Positions 1 to 6,273 of a stretch of DNA of 7,441 nucleotides are shown here, one piece after another. The translations under genes were made by a program, and so were the position numbers. How positions within the stretch are numbered: the first letter of the stretch is position 1; each line of letters begins with the position of its first letter. Source of the DNA: Acidiferrobacteraceae bacterium (lineage in GTDB: Bacteria > Pseudomonadota > Gammaproteobacteria > Arenicellales > UBA868); assembly GCA_002731295.1 (NCBI GenBank), contig PCBE01000082.1, forward strand, positions 1 through 7,441. Direction: 5' to 3'. The notes below the pieces were generated by a model, which was not told the origin of the DNA, made no database searches, and saw only the letters and a program-made list of their open reading frames with translations.

Positions 1-68
1 ACTGGTTTGATTACCCTTAAACACTGTACCCTAAACGACCTATCCCTGAGACATGGGGACATACCGCC

Positions 69-1040
69 GTGACCGAAACAAAACATCCACGTCAATTAAA
101 GGTCGGACTGATGCTCCCGCAGACCGAGGGCCTGCGTGGTCCCGGGGTTCGCAGCTGGTCGGAAGTCAGCGATATGGCAAGGCTGGCCGAGAATGTGGGG
201 TTTGATTCACTGTGGGTTGTGGATCACCTACTCTACCAGCTCGACGGTGAAGATCAGCCCAGAGGTGTGTGGGAAGCCTGGTCATTCCTGTCTGCCCTGG
301 CTGCGATCACCGAGCGTGTCGAGCTCGGTACACTGGTGCTTGCGATGGGCTGGCGCAATCCCGCCTTGCTCGCCAAGATGGCAGACACCGTCGACGAGAT
401 CAGCGGTGGTCGCCTCATTCTGGGCTTGGGCTCGGGTTACCACAGACTCGAATACGAAGCCTTCGGTTTTCCATTTGATTACAAGGTCAGCCGTTTCGAG
501 GAAGCGATTCACATTGTTTGTGGCCTGCTGCGAGATGGCCAGATCGACTATACGGGTACCTATCATTCCGCTCGGGACTGCGAGCTCAAACCGCGCGGTC
601 CACGTGCTAACGGGCCGCCGATCCTGATTGGCACCAACACCGGCTCACCGCGCATGCAGGTGCTGACGGCACGCTACGCAGATATGTGGAATCTCTACTA
701 CGACATTACTCACAACACGGTGGCAGGTTATATCCAGGCCTTGCCGGAACTGGAACAGGCCTGTGCCTTGCAGGGTCGGGACATGTCGACCCTCGAATCA
801 ACCGTCGCCGTGCTGCTGGCAGATTCAAGCGCTGATAACTGGTGGGACCGTCTACCCAGTGGCCTCGCGGCAAAACCGCTGGTACCTTTAACCGGCCCGC
901 CGGAGAGCATCGCCAAAGAACTGATTCGCTACGATCAGGCCGGCGTATCCCATGTGCAGATCTCGCTGGAGCCGACCACCTGTGCTTCCATCGAAGCCTT
1001 CGCACCCGTCCTGGATGTTCTGGACGCACATTCAAACTGA
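69..1040 (+). CDS. LLM class (luciferase-like) flavin/F420-type oxidoreductase
   Basis: This 323-residue protein belongs to the bacterial luciferase-like TIM-barrel superfamily, soluble FMN- or coenzyme F420-dependent monooxygenases or dehydrogenases. Visible family signatures are the first strand (KVGLMLPQ, residues 11-18), GFDSLWVVDH (44-53), LGTLVLAMGWRNP (86-98), the strongly typical ISGGRLILGLGSG (111-123) followed by EAFGFPF (130-136), PPILIGT (183-189), a late TGPPESIAKEL segment (275-285) and AGVSHVQISL (291-300) near the C-terminus. Length fits a complete family member. The start is a GTG, chosen because the first beta strand begins around residue 11 and the next ATG (111) would remove it; a GGGGA sequence at 55-59 is a modest ribosome site. 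The substrate and the choice between FMN and F420 cannot be decided from sequence. It belongs to a different subfamily from the second LLM gene at 5353-6213, so the two are not a recent duplication. The family assignment is firm and the reaction unknown. Confidence 0.93.
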   Translation: MTETKHPRQLKVGLMLPQTEGLRGPGVRSWSEVSDMARLAENVGFDSLWVVDHLLYQLDGEDQPRGVWEAWSFLSALAAITERVELGTLVLAMGWRNPALLAKMADTVDEISGGRLILGLGSGYHRLEYEAFGFPFDYKVSRFEEAIHIVCGLLRDGQIDYTGTYHSARDCELKPRGPRANGPPILIGTNTGSPRMQVLTARYADMWNLYYDITHNTVAGYIQALPELEQACALQGRDMSTLESTVAVLLADSSADNWWDRLPSGLAAKPLVPLTGPPESIAKELIRYDQAGVSHVQISLEPTTCASIEAFAPVLDVLDAHSN

Positions 1041-1098
1041 ATAGATTCCAGATCTGTCCCAGGACCTCTTTTTAAACTGAGTTCCAGTATTATCTTAG

Positions 1099-1233
1099 CG
1101 ACAACATGTGGAAAGCCTGCCTGGCGTCTCGGAGTACCTGGCCAGTCGCCCTGAGCTGATTGATGTGGGAACCGAACCCAAGCTGGTGATCAGCGGCATT
1201 GCCGAGCCCACCGGCGTGAAGTCAGGGGTATAG
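1099..1233 (+). pseudogene. C-terminal relic of a glutathione S-transferase-like gene
   Basis: An open stretch follows an in-frame TAG at 1096-1098 and ends at a TAG at 1231-1233, encoding about 44 residues without a plausible ATG. The segment VESLPGVSEYLASRPELI (from the GTG at 1108) resembles the last helix of bacterial glutathione S-transferases, where a PxVxxYLxSRP pattern is common. It continues with DVGTEPKLVISG and EPTGVKSGV before the stop. None of the thioredoxin-fold N-terminal domain or the earlier helices of the C-terminal domain is present: immediately upstream are non-homologous sequence and the end of the LLM gene. I read it as the tail of a GST gene whose 5' part was lost by deletion. 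The recognition is from memory of the family pattern over a short stretch, so confidence is moderate. The alternative is an unrelated small open frame. Confidence 0.45.
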
Positions 1234-1241
1234 CTGCCGCT

Positions 1242-1559
1242 TCAGTCGTCGGCTACAAAATCGTACTCGCCAACGCCCTGGATGATAAGAAACTTGCACC
1301 GTCCATCGTCAACCCCCGACACCCGGTGAGGCTGACCTGCACCGACAGCAGTGGTCTCCCCGGGTGACAGGACCTGCTGATCATCCGGATTGCGGGTCTC
1401 TATCTGCATGGGTCCTTCGATGCAGAAAAAAGTATCAGTCACTTCACTGTGATGATGCCAGGGCACACACTGATCCGGCCCGATCGTGAGAATCTGTGTT
1501 CTCAACCCCTTAACCGCTGCGATGACCTCGCGGCCCTCGATGTCATACGACTTTGCCAT
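1242..1559 (-). CDS. small single-domain cupin protein
   Basis: This 105-residue protein is a one-domain cupin, a small metal-binding beta-barrel. Cupin motif 1 is seen as PWHHHSEVTDTFFCIEG (residues 33-49): H35 and H37 are the expected metal ligands. The usual glutamate position is filled by D42, a variant I recall in small cupins with an HxHxxxTDT pattern. Motif 2 is SPGETTAVGAGQPHRV (65-80), with H78 as the third histidine ligand. There is no signal peptide or second domain, so it should be cytoplasmic. The ATG start is backed by AGAGGA ten bases upstream (positions 1575-1570 on the plus strand). It lies 66 bp downstream of the PLP enzyme on the same strand, so co-transcription is likely, although a weak hairpin lies between them. 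Small cupins of this type include isomerases, dioxygenases and sugar- or ligand-binding proteins; the sequence does not say which. Confidence 0.85.
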   Translation of the reverse strand: MAKSYDIEGREVIAAVKGLRTQILTIGPDQCVPWHHHSEVTDTFFCIEGPMQIETRNPDDQQVLSPGETTAVGAGQPHRVSGVDDGRCKFLIIQGVGEYDFVADD

Positions 1560-1605
1560 AGTTATAAGATCCTCTAATAAGTGGCCAACTGCAGAAACAT
1601 TGTCA

Positions 1606-1620
1606 CGATAGTACTTATCG
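1606..1620 (-). repeat. short inverted repeat between PLP enzyme and cupin genes
   Basis: The arms CGATA (1606-1610) and TATCG (1616-1620) flank five bases and could form a small stem-loop in the minus-strand transcript between the two cistrons. The stem is only five base pairs with at best wobble pairs beyond, and no T-run follows, so it is not a convincing terminator. It may be chance, or a minor processing or regulatory element. Confidence 0.2.
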
Positions 1621-1625
1621 CAGAT

Positions 1626-2801
1626 TCAATGCGCCAACGCTGATGCCAGAACCTCAAAGAAGCGGTCTTCATCCTCATCCGTGACCCACAGATGGGGAGT
1701 CACCCGAACCGCTTCTCGTCCTCGAACACTGACATAGACGTTTTTCCGGGCAAGACGGTCTGCTAAACCTTCCGGCACGCCCCCAGGAAATCGCAAGCCC
1801 AAGTAATGCCCTGCTCTGAGTTCTGGTGGTAGTGCGGCAATGCCCATGTCAGCCGCTCGCTCAGAAATCCGATCAGTGCGAGCACGTATTGTGTACTGTA
1901 TGCTGCCCACTCCCCAGTCGAGTAACTGGCGCAACCCTGTTTTAGCCATCGGCACCAGATGGATATTGCCCCGCTCGCCGACATCATAGCGTCGCGCGCC
2001 GGGCTGATAGCTGTCTCGATAATCGACCAAGTTCGAAAAGTCTTCACTGCCTTCCCGGTTAATCCAGTTGTGCTCAAGCGGTGTGCCCTCCTGCCACTTG
2101 GGTGCAACATAGATGAAGCCCGCACTGTACGGCCCAAGCAGCCATTTGTAAGTTGCAACCGCAAGAAAATCAGGCTGGATGGCGTTAACATCGAAAGGCA
2201 ATACCCCAACTGACTGGGTGCCATCAATAACCAGTGCAGCACCGACTTCTCTACAGCGTGCACCGATTCGTACCAAATCGAGCATGGCGCCGTCGGTCCA
2301 GTGAACGTGGGGCAAGGCGGCAATCGCCACCCGCTCATCCAGCGCCTCAAGAACTGACCGTGTCCAGTCGTCATCCTGAGGCCGCTGCAGGGTCAGTATT
2401 GTCCCATCCGACTCGTTCGCAAGTGCGTGCCAGGAATAGACATTGGATGGGAACTGATCCTGTAACACGAGAATACGCTGTCCGGGTTGAACCGGCAGAT
2501 TCCGCGCAGCAGTTGCTGTACCGTAGCTAGCAGCAGAACCCAGTGCAACATCATTGGCCGTAGCACCAATAAGTTCAGCAAACAGTCCGCGGGCTTCTTC
2601 AGCATCGGTAAAGAAATCCCGGGGAAAGATTTCCCAGGGATGACTTTTTCGCTGCGTACCTGCAATGCCGGCATCGCGCACCGCATTCAGCAGTGGGGAG
2701 ATATAGGCGCAATTCAGATAGGCCACATCGTCGGGTATATCGAACAGATGACGCTGACAATCAAGCATTGCGACGAATTCATTTGGGCTCGATGGCTGCA
2801 T
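1626..2801 (-). CDS. aminotransferase class V-fold PLP-dependent enzyme
   Basis: This 391-residue protein has the fold-type I class V aminotransferase layout shared by cysteine desulfurases, kynureninase-like and isopenicillin-N-epimerase-like enzymes. The N-terminal YLNCAYISPL (residues 28-37) is the usual substrate-site strand. GSAASYGTATAARNL (88-102) corresponds to the phosphate-binding loop, and LPHVHWTDGAMLDL (163-176) follows. ALVIDGTQSVGVLPFDV (189-205) supplies D193, which should pair with the pyridine nitrogen, and the adjacent Q196. ATYKWLLGP (216-224) supplies K219 as the Schiff-base lysine. GARRYDVGE (268-276) and a C-terminal VRVTPHLWVTDEDEDRFFEVL complete the fold. All key residues are present, so it should be an active cytoplasmic enzyme. 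AGGA eight bases upstream supports the ATG at 2801. It is not close enough to IscS/SufS signatures to call it an iron-sulfur desulfurase. The substrate is unknown; it could be a lyase, epimerase or transaminase. It probably shares a transcript with the cupin downstream. Confidence 0.92.
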   Translation of the reverse strand: MQPSSPNEFVAMLDCQRHLFDIPDDVAYLNCAYISPLLNAVRDAGIAGTQRKSHPWEIFPRDFFTDAEEARGLFAELIGATANDVALGSAASYGTATAARNLPVQPGQRILVLQDQFPSNVYSWHALANESDGTILTLQRPQDDDWTRSVLEALDERVAIAALPHVHWTDGAMLDLVRIGARCREVGAALVIDGTQSVGVLPFDVNAIQPDFLAVATYKWLLGPYSAGFIYVAPKWQEGTPLEHNWINREGSEDFSNLVDYRDSYQPGARRYDVGERGNIHLVPMAKTGLRQLLDWGVGSIQYTIRARTDRISERAADMGIAALPPELRAGHYLGLRFPGGVPEGLADRLARKNVYVSVRGREAVRVTPHLWVTDEDEDRFFEVLASALAH

Positions 2802-2843
2802 TTATCTTGTCCTGGCACTTAAGCTATTCGATTCCCAGTAGCT

Positions 2844-2867
2844 GCAATACATCCTGTCATGTATGGC
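2844..2867. promoter_or_regulatory. imperfect inverted repeat, candidate operator
   Basis: The arms GCAATACAT (2844-2852) and ATGTATGGC (2859-2867) are inverted repeats matching at 8 of 9 positions around a six-base CCTGTC spacer. The element sits in the divergent region, about 43 bp upstream of the PLP enzyme start on the minus strand and about 150 bp upstream of the Gfo/Idh start on the plus strand. The spacing and symmetry suit a dimeric helix-turn-helix repressor or activator site, but no regulator gene is present in the window and chance cannot be excluded. Confidence 0.35.
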
Positions 2868-2902
2868 AGGCTCATCCTGATTCAAACAGCGTGTGCCTAG
2901 GA

Positions 2903-2930
2903 TTGGAATTTGTACCGTAGCGGGTAACAT
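2903..2930 (+). promoter_or_regulatory. possible sigma70-type promoter for the Gfo/Idh gene
   Basis: TTGGAA (2903-2908) and TAACAT (2925-2930) each match four of six consensus bases and are separated by 16 bp, about 85 bp before the ATG at 3015. This is the best plus-strand candidate I see in the divergent region. It is a by-eye match only. Confidence 0.3.
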
Positions 2931-3014
2931 TGAGACCCTGGTTAATGCCCCGCCTGACTCGATTAGTACTACCATTTGCCTGACCTACGTCCCCCTGTAG
3001 AATTATCTGGTGTT

Positions 3015-4034
3015 ATGACCCTTAAAGTCGCCGGCATTGGCGCCGGATATTTTTCCCAGTACCACTATGATGCCTGGCAGCGTATAGGCGAAATTGAACT
3101 CGCGGCCGTTTGTGATCTTGACGCATCCCGCGCCCGATCGACTGCCCAGCGCCATGGTATCCCAGCGGATTTTACTGATGTTGAGGCCATGATCCAGGAA
3201 ATTCAACCAGACATCCTCGATATCATCACACCCCCGGACTCCCATGAAGCGCTGGTCTACACTGCTATTGATTCAGGGTCCGCTATTATCTGCCAGAAAC
3301 CACTGGCCCCAGACACCCCGACCGCACGCCGCATGGTTGAGTCAGCGGAAGCAAATCAATCATTTTTTGCTGTCCACGAGAACTTCCGTTTTGAACCTTG
3401 GTACCGAGAAATTCGTAATCTGCTCGACAGTCAGAGCCTAGGCGAGCTATATACCGTCTCCTTCAGATTACGACCTGGTGATGGCCAGGGATCTGAGGCT
3501 TACCTGAATCGCCAGCCATATTTTCAACAAATGGAACGCTTCCTGGTTCATGAGACCGGAATTCATTTTATTGACACCTATCGTTACCTATTTGGAGACA
3601 TCAAGAGGGTCTATGCCAATCTGCGACGACTGAATTCAGCCATTGCCGGAGAGGATGCTGGCACCGTCTTGTTTGAGTTTGGAAATGGCATCCGCGGTCT
3701 ATGGGATGCCAACAGGTTAGTTGACCATGATTCGCCAGATACTCGCCTAACAATGGGTGAAATGCTGATTGAAGGATCTGAATCCGTACTGCGACTCGAT
3801 GGCGCTGGTCGCCTTTTTATCAGACCGCATGGTGATTCTGAAAAAGAACACACTTATCACTGGGATAACCGTGGTTTCGCCGGGGACAGCGTTTTTGCCT
3901 GCCAGTCTCACCTCGTTCAGTGTCTCCTTAACAATCTGCCCACACCAATTTCAGGGCGTGAATACCTGCGAAACCTTGAAATTGAAGATGCGATTTACGA
4001 ATCTGACCGGACTGGTACACTGATCACCTTGTGA
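3015..4034 (+). CDS. Gfo/Idh/MocA family NAD(P)-dependent oxidoreductase
   Basis: This 339-residue protein is a Gfo/Idh/MocA dehydrogenase, a soluble family that oxidises or reduces sugars, inositols and related alcohols with NAD(P). The N-terminal Rossmann nucleotide-binding sequence is LKVAGIGAGYFSQYH (residues 3-17), with AAVCDLD (30-36) ending the second strand. DIITPPDSH (69-77) and ICQKPLAPD (92-100) follow; K95 is the conserved catalytic lysine, in a QKP variant of the common EKP motif. HENFRFEPWYREI (121-133) opens the C-terminal substrate domain, and ETGIHFIDTYRYLFG (180-194) carries H184, expected to be the catalytic histidine. I chose ATG 3015 over an upstream in-frame TTG at 2976 because the Rossmann strand begins three residues after this methionine. 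No strong ribosome site precedes either start. It leads a same-strand run with yajD 52 bp downstream. The exact substrate is unknown. Confidence 0.92.
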   Translation: MTLKVAGIGAGYFSQYHYDAWQRIGEIELAAVCDLDASRARSTAQRHGIPADFTDVEAMIQEIQPDILDIITPPDSHEALVYTAIDSGSAIICQKPLAPDTPTARRMVESAEANQSFFAVHENFRFEPWYREIRNLLDSQSLGELYTVSFRLRPGDGQGSEAYLNRQPYFQQMERFLVHETGIHFIDTYRYLFGDIKRVYANLRRLNSAIAGEDAGTVLFEFGNGIRGLWDANRLVDHDSPDTRLTMGEMLIEGSESVLRLDGAGRLFIRPHGDSEKEHTYHWDNRGFAGDSVFACQSHLVQCLLNNLPTPISGREYLRNLEIEDAIYESDRTGTLITL

Positions 4035-4086
4035 ACAGTTGCCGCTTTGAATAACCAGCCCCTAAGCCGCTAGCGGAGCAATTTGT

Positions 4087-4467
4087 ATGGATAACCACGA
4101 ACAGAGACTCGACAAGGCTGTGGTCGATGCAATCCGGGCCCGAGACACTCGAGAGCAAGGCTATCGCGCGCAGTCTCTCAAGATCCATCCATGGGTCTGT
4201 GGCCGCTGCGGGCGCGAGTTCAATGAGAAAAACCTTCATGAACTGACCGTACATCACAAGGATCATAATCACGACAACAATCCGCCCGATGGCAGCAACT
4301 GGGAAAATCTCTGCATTTACTGCCATGACAATGAGCATGCGCGTCTGGTCGACCCGCAAACGGCAGACCCACATTCCGAACAGCGCTCCAGCACAGCAAC
4401 GCACAAGCCATTTTCCGATCTTGCAAAACTGCTCAACACTGACCCGGACACAGACAACGCCGAATGA
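4087..4467 (+). CDS. yajD: YajD family HNH nuclease
   Basis: This 126-residue protein closely resembles E. coli YajD (about 115 residues). The shared core runs from GYRAQSLKIHPWVCGRCGRE through LTVHHKDHNHDNN to DGSNWENLCIYCHDNEH, and the C-terminal KPFSDLAKLLN also matches. Two CxxC pairs, C38/C41 and C76/C79, should hold a structural zinc. H56-H57, N71 and H80 lie at the positions expected for the beta-beta-alpha-metal HNH site. The N-terminal 24 residues extend beyond the E. coli protein. The family is annotated as a putative nuclease, but its DNA target and biological role are not established. A GGAG at 4075-4078, eight bases before the ATG, supports the start; it partly overlaps a ten-base palindrome CCGCTAGCGG (4067-4076). 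Its stop overlaps the next gene's start, so it is translated together with the SDR. This is a clear orthologue by pattern and the best taxonomic marker here. Confidence 0.93.
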   Translation: MDNHEQRLDKAVVDAIRARDTREQGYRAQSLKIHPWVCGRCGREFNEKNLHELTVHHKDHNHDNNPPDGSNWENLCIYCHDNEHARLVDPQTADPHSEQRSSTATHKPFSDLAKLLNTDPDTDNAE

Positions 4468-5234
4468 CCGAGACCCACGGAAAACTTGACGGTAAAGTGG
4501 CACTGGTTACCGGTGCTGCGAATGGTATTGGCCGTGCCATCGTCGAACGCTTTTCTCAAGAAGGTGCAGCAGTCATGGTTGCTGACATCAATAAGAAAGG
4601 AGCCATTGCCGTGGCACAGGGTATCCGTGAGAAAGGCGGCCTGGCCGAATCGATTACCTGTGATGTCGGTAATACCGACGCAGCAAAGCAGGCCGTGGAA
4701 TTCACCGTATCGAGTTTCGGCCAACTCACCACGGTCATCGGGGGGGCCGCCCTGTTGTCTCCGATCCTACCGGTTCACGAACTTTCAGAACAGGACTGGC
4801 AGCACGCCCTCGATGTGAACCTTACGGGTTGTTTCCTGATCAGCAAGCACGCCATTCCTCATCTGAAGAAATCCCCCGGCAGCACGATTATTCTGATCGC
4901 ATCGCAGATGGCTCGGGTCGCCAGCGCCGGGCAAAGCCTTTACTGTGCCACCAAAGGTGCCCTGACTCAGCTGGCAAAGGGTATGGCGCTCGATTATGCT
5001 GCCGACCAGATCCGGGTCAACACACTGTCTCCAGGCGGTGTTGCCACAGGTCGGCTAGCCACGCGTTTTGGAGACCTCGAAACCGCCCAGCACATCTGGG
5101 GAGCCAAACATCCAATGGGTCGCCTGGGTGAGCCTGACGAGATTGCCCGGGCCGCCGTTTTCCTGGCCAGTGAAGATTCCACATTTATGACCGGCACGGA
5201 TCTGCTGATTGATGGGGGCTACACTGCCTGGTGA
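4464..5234 (+). CDS. SDR family NAD(P)-dependent oxidoreductase
   Basis: This 256-residue protein is a classical short-chain dehydrogenase/reductase. The cofactor motif TGAANGIG is at residues 16-23. D41, at the end of the second strand (VMVADI), points to NAD(H) rather than NADP(H). The catalytic tetrad is complete: N119 (DVNLTG), S147 (LIASQMA), Y160 and K164 (YCATK). RVNTLSPGGVATG (184-196), the GRLGEPDEIARAAVFLASEDS stretch (219-239) and the terminal TGTDLLIDGGY are typical of the FabG-like group. The normally conserved NNAG motif after the fourth strand is replaced by GGAA (residues 93-96), which is odd. The ATG overlaps the yajD stop in ATGA and no separate Shine-Dalgarno is obvious, so translation probably depends on ribosomes finishing yajD. 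The substrate, an alcohol or ketone, is not identifiable. Family assignment is very secure. Confidence 0.95.
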   Translation: MTETHGKLDGKVALVTGAANGIGRAIVERFSQEGAAVMVADINKKGAIAVAQGIREKGGLAESITCDVGNTDAAKQAVEFTVSSFGQLTTVIGGAALLSPILPVHELSEQDWQHALDVNLTGCFLISKHAIPHLKKSPGSTIILIASQMARVASAGQSLYCATKGALTQLAKGMALDYAADQIRVNTLSPGGVATGRLATRFGDLETAQHIWGAKHPMGRLGEPDEIARAAVFLASEDSTFMTGTDLLIDGGYTAW

Positions 5235-5265
5235 GGCACTGAGACGTACCGTTCGTTGAAACAAA

Positions 5266-5280
5266 CCTGAGCGCATCAGG
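5266..5280 (+). repeat. small hairpin after the SDR gene
   Basis: CCTGA (5266-5270) and TCAGG (5276-5280) can pair around the loop GCGCA, 32 bases after the SDR stop. The stem is only five pairs and no T-run follows, so it is at best a weak 3' end or RNA-stability element, not a standard intrinsic terminator. Confidence 0.25.
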
Positions 5281-5290
5281 CCACCGATAG

Positions 5291-5321
5291 TTGCGTGTAG
5301 TTATCGCGCCACTGCTACACT
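5291..5321 (+). promoter_or_regulatory. possible promoter for the second LLM gene
   Basis: TTGCGT (5291-5296) and an extended -10, TGCTACACT (5313-5321, with the hexamer TACACT at 5316-5321), lie 31 bp before the ATG at 5353. The 19-bp spacer is longer than ideal, but the TGn extension could compensate. The 118-bp gap after the SDR gene makes an independent promoter here reasonable. Confidence 0.35.
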
Positions 5322-5352
5322 TCATTTTAGACCTCTAAGAATAGGGAAACCC

Positions 5353-6213
5353 ATGAATCTGGGCAAACTAGGCGTCTGGTATGCCGCCGACAAACTGACA
5401 CCGGTGCAATGGCGACGTTTTGTTCAAAAAGTGGAGTCATTGAACTATGGCACGTTGTGGTACTCCGAGGCCCTTGGGTTCGAATCCATGGCGCTGGGAA
5501 GTTTTTTGCTGGCACAGACCAAAACGATCTGTATCGGCAGTTCTATCGCCAATATCTATGCCCGCGATGCTTACGCGTCACGACAGGGCCTGCATACCCT
5601 GTCGGCGGTCTCTGACAACCGGTTCGTACTCGGTCTCGGCGTATCGCACGTACCCCTGGTCGAACGGGTCCGGGGACACACCTATACCAAACCGCTGGCC
5701 ACCATGCGCACCTACCTGGAGAAACTGTATTCAGAAGCGGACGACGGCCGGACCTGGCCCGTGGTCCTGGCAGCACTGGGGCCCAGAATGCTGGCTCTGT
5801 CGACTGAACTGACACGCGGAGCTATTCCCTATAACGTCACCCCGGAACACACAGCAAGCGCCAAAAGCATTCTCGGTGCGGACAAATGGCTGGCAGTCGA
5901 GCAGAAAGTCTGCCTGGAGGAATCACCGAGCGAGGCCCGGGCGTTGGCCCGGCGTGAACTCGAACGCTATCTGGGTCTGCCAAACTACCGACAGTGCTGG
6001 CACAACCTGGGATTCAGTGAGGCTGATCTCGACAACGGTGGTAGCGATCGATTTATCGACGCCATGGTTGTGTGGGGTAACGAAGATAAGATCCAGCGAC
6101 GACTGGATGAACACTTCGATGCCGGCGCCACCCATGTATGCATCCAGCCGGTCCATACCCCGGATGACCTGGATGCAGCCGAAAGAACACTGGAGGCGTT
6201 TGCACCCGGTTAG
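5353..6213 (+). CDS. TIGR03620-type LLM class oxidoreductase, predicted F420-dependent
   Basis: This 286-residue protein is a luciferase-like oxidoreductase of the group described as TIGR03620, predicted from family membership to use coenzyme F420. It follows that family's pattern almost end to end: LGKLGVWY at the N-terminus (residues 3-10), GTLWYSEALGFE (33-44), FVLGLGVSHVPLVE (91-104), YTKPLATMRTYLE (111-123), LAALGPRMLAL (139-149), GAIPYNVTPEHT (156-167), YLGLPNYRQ (206-214), LGFSEADL (219-226), NGGSDRFIDAMVVWG (228-242) and FDAGATHVCIQ (255-265). Length is normal and nothing is broken. The ATG start has AGGGA (5343-5347) five bases upstream. The substrate and reaction are unknown. Whether this organism makes F420 cannot be seen here; FMN use remains possible. 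It is followed after 60 bp by the dioxygenase gene, possibly on the same transcript. Confidence 0.93.
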   Translation: MNLGKLGVWYAADKLTPVQWRRFVQKVESLNYGTLWYSEALGFESMALGSFLLAQTKTICIGSSIANIYARDAYASRQGLHTLSAVSDNRFVLGLGVSHVPLVERVRGHTYTKPLATMRTYLEKLYSEADDGRTWPVVLAALGPRMLALSTELTRGAIPYNVTPEHTASAKSILGADKWLAVEQKVCLEESPSEARALARRELERYLGLPNYRQCWHNLGFSEADLDNGGSDRFIDAMVVWGNEDKIQRRLDEHFDAGATHVCIQPVHTPDDLDAAERTLEAFAPG

Positions 6214-6273
6214 TCCAGCTGACAAAATCTTTTTATAGTGCGCCAGAAAAAACCTTCAGACCTACCAACCTGT

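Noticed and set aside
7..37. Promoter upstream of the first LLM gene (TTGATT with TAAACG)
   Set aside because: The spacer is 19 bp and the -10 match is poor, with no extended -10; the left edge of the window limits what can be judged.
136..627. Alternative plus-strand frame inside the first LLM gene
   Set aside because: The overlapping frame at 69-1040 carries a complete and recognisable enzyme; the alternative translation has no recognisable domain.
1056..1075. Possible intrinsic terminator after the first LLM gene (GTCCCAGGAC then a T-run)
   Set aside because: The symmetric arms leave a loop of only two bases, or a three-pair stem with a four-base loop; too weak for a terminator despite the T-run.
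2976..3014. In-frame TTG start adding 13 residues to the Gfo/Idh protein
   Set aside because: The extension is not part of the Rossmann fold, TTG starts are rare and no ribosome site precedes it; ATG 3015 places the first strand at the usual distance from the N-terminus.
4024..4503. Long open frame on the minus strand opposite yajD
   Set aside because: It lies entirely antisense to and around a well-recognised YajD orthologue, and its translation shows no family motif; it is a frame shadow.
6214..6237. CAGCTG palindrome followed by CTTTTTAT between the second LLM gene and the dioxygenase
   Set aside because: There is no stable stem with a proper loop ahead of the T-run, so I do not call a terminator.
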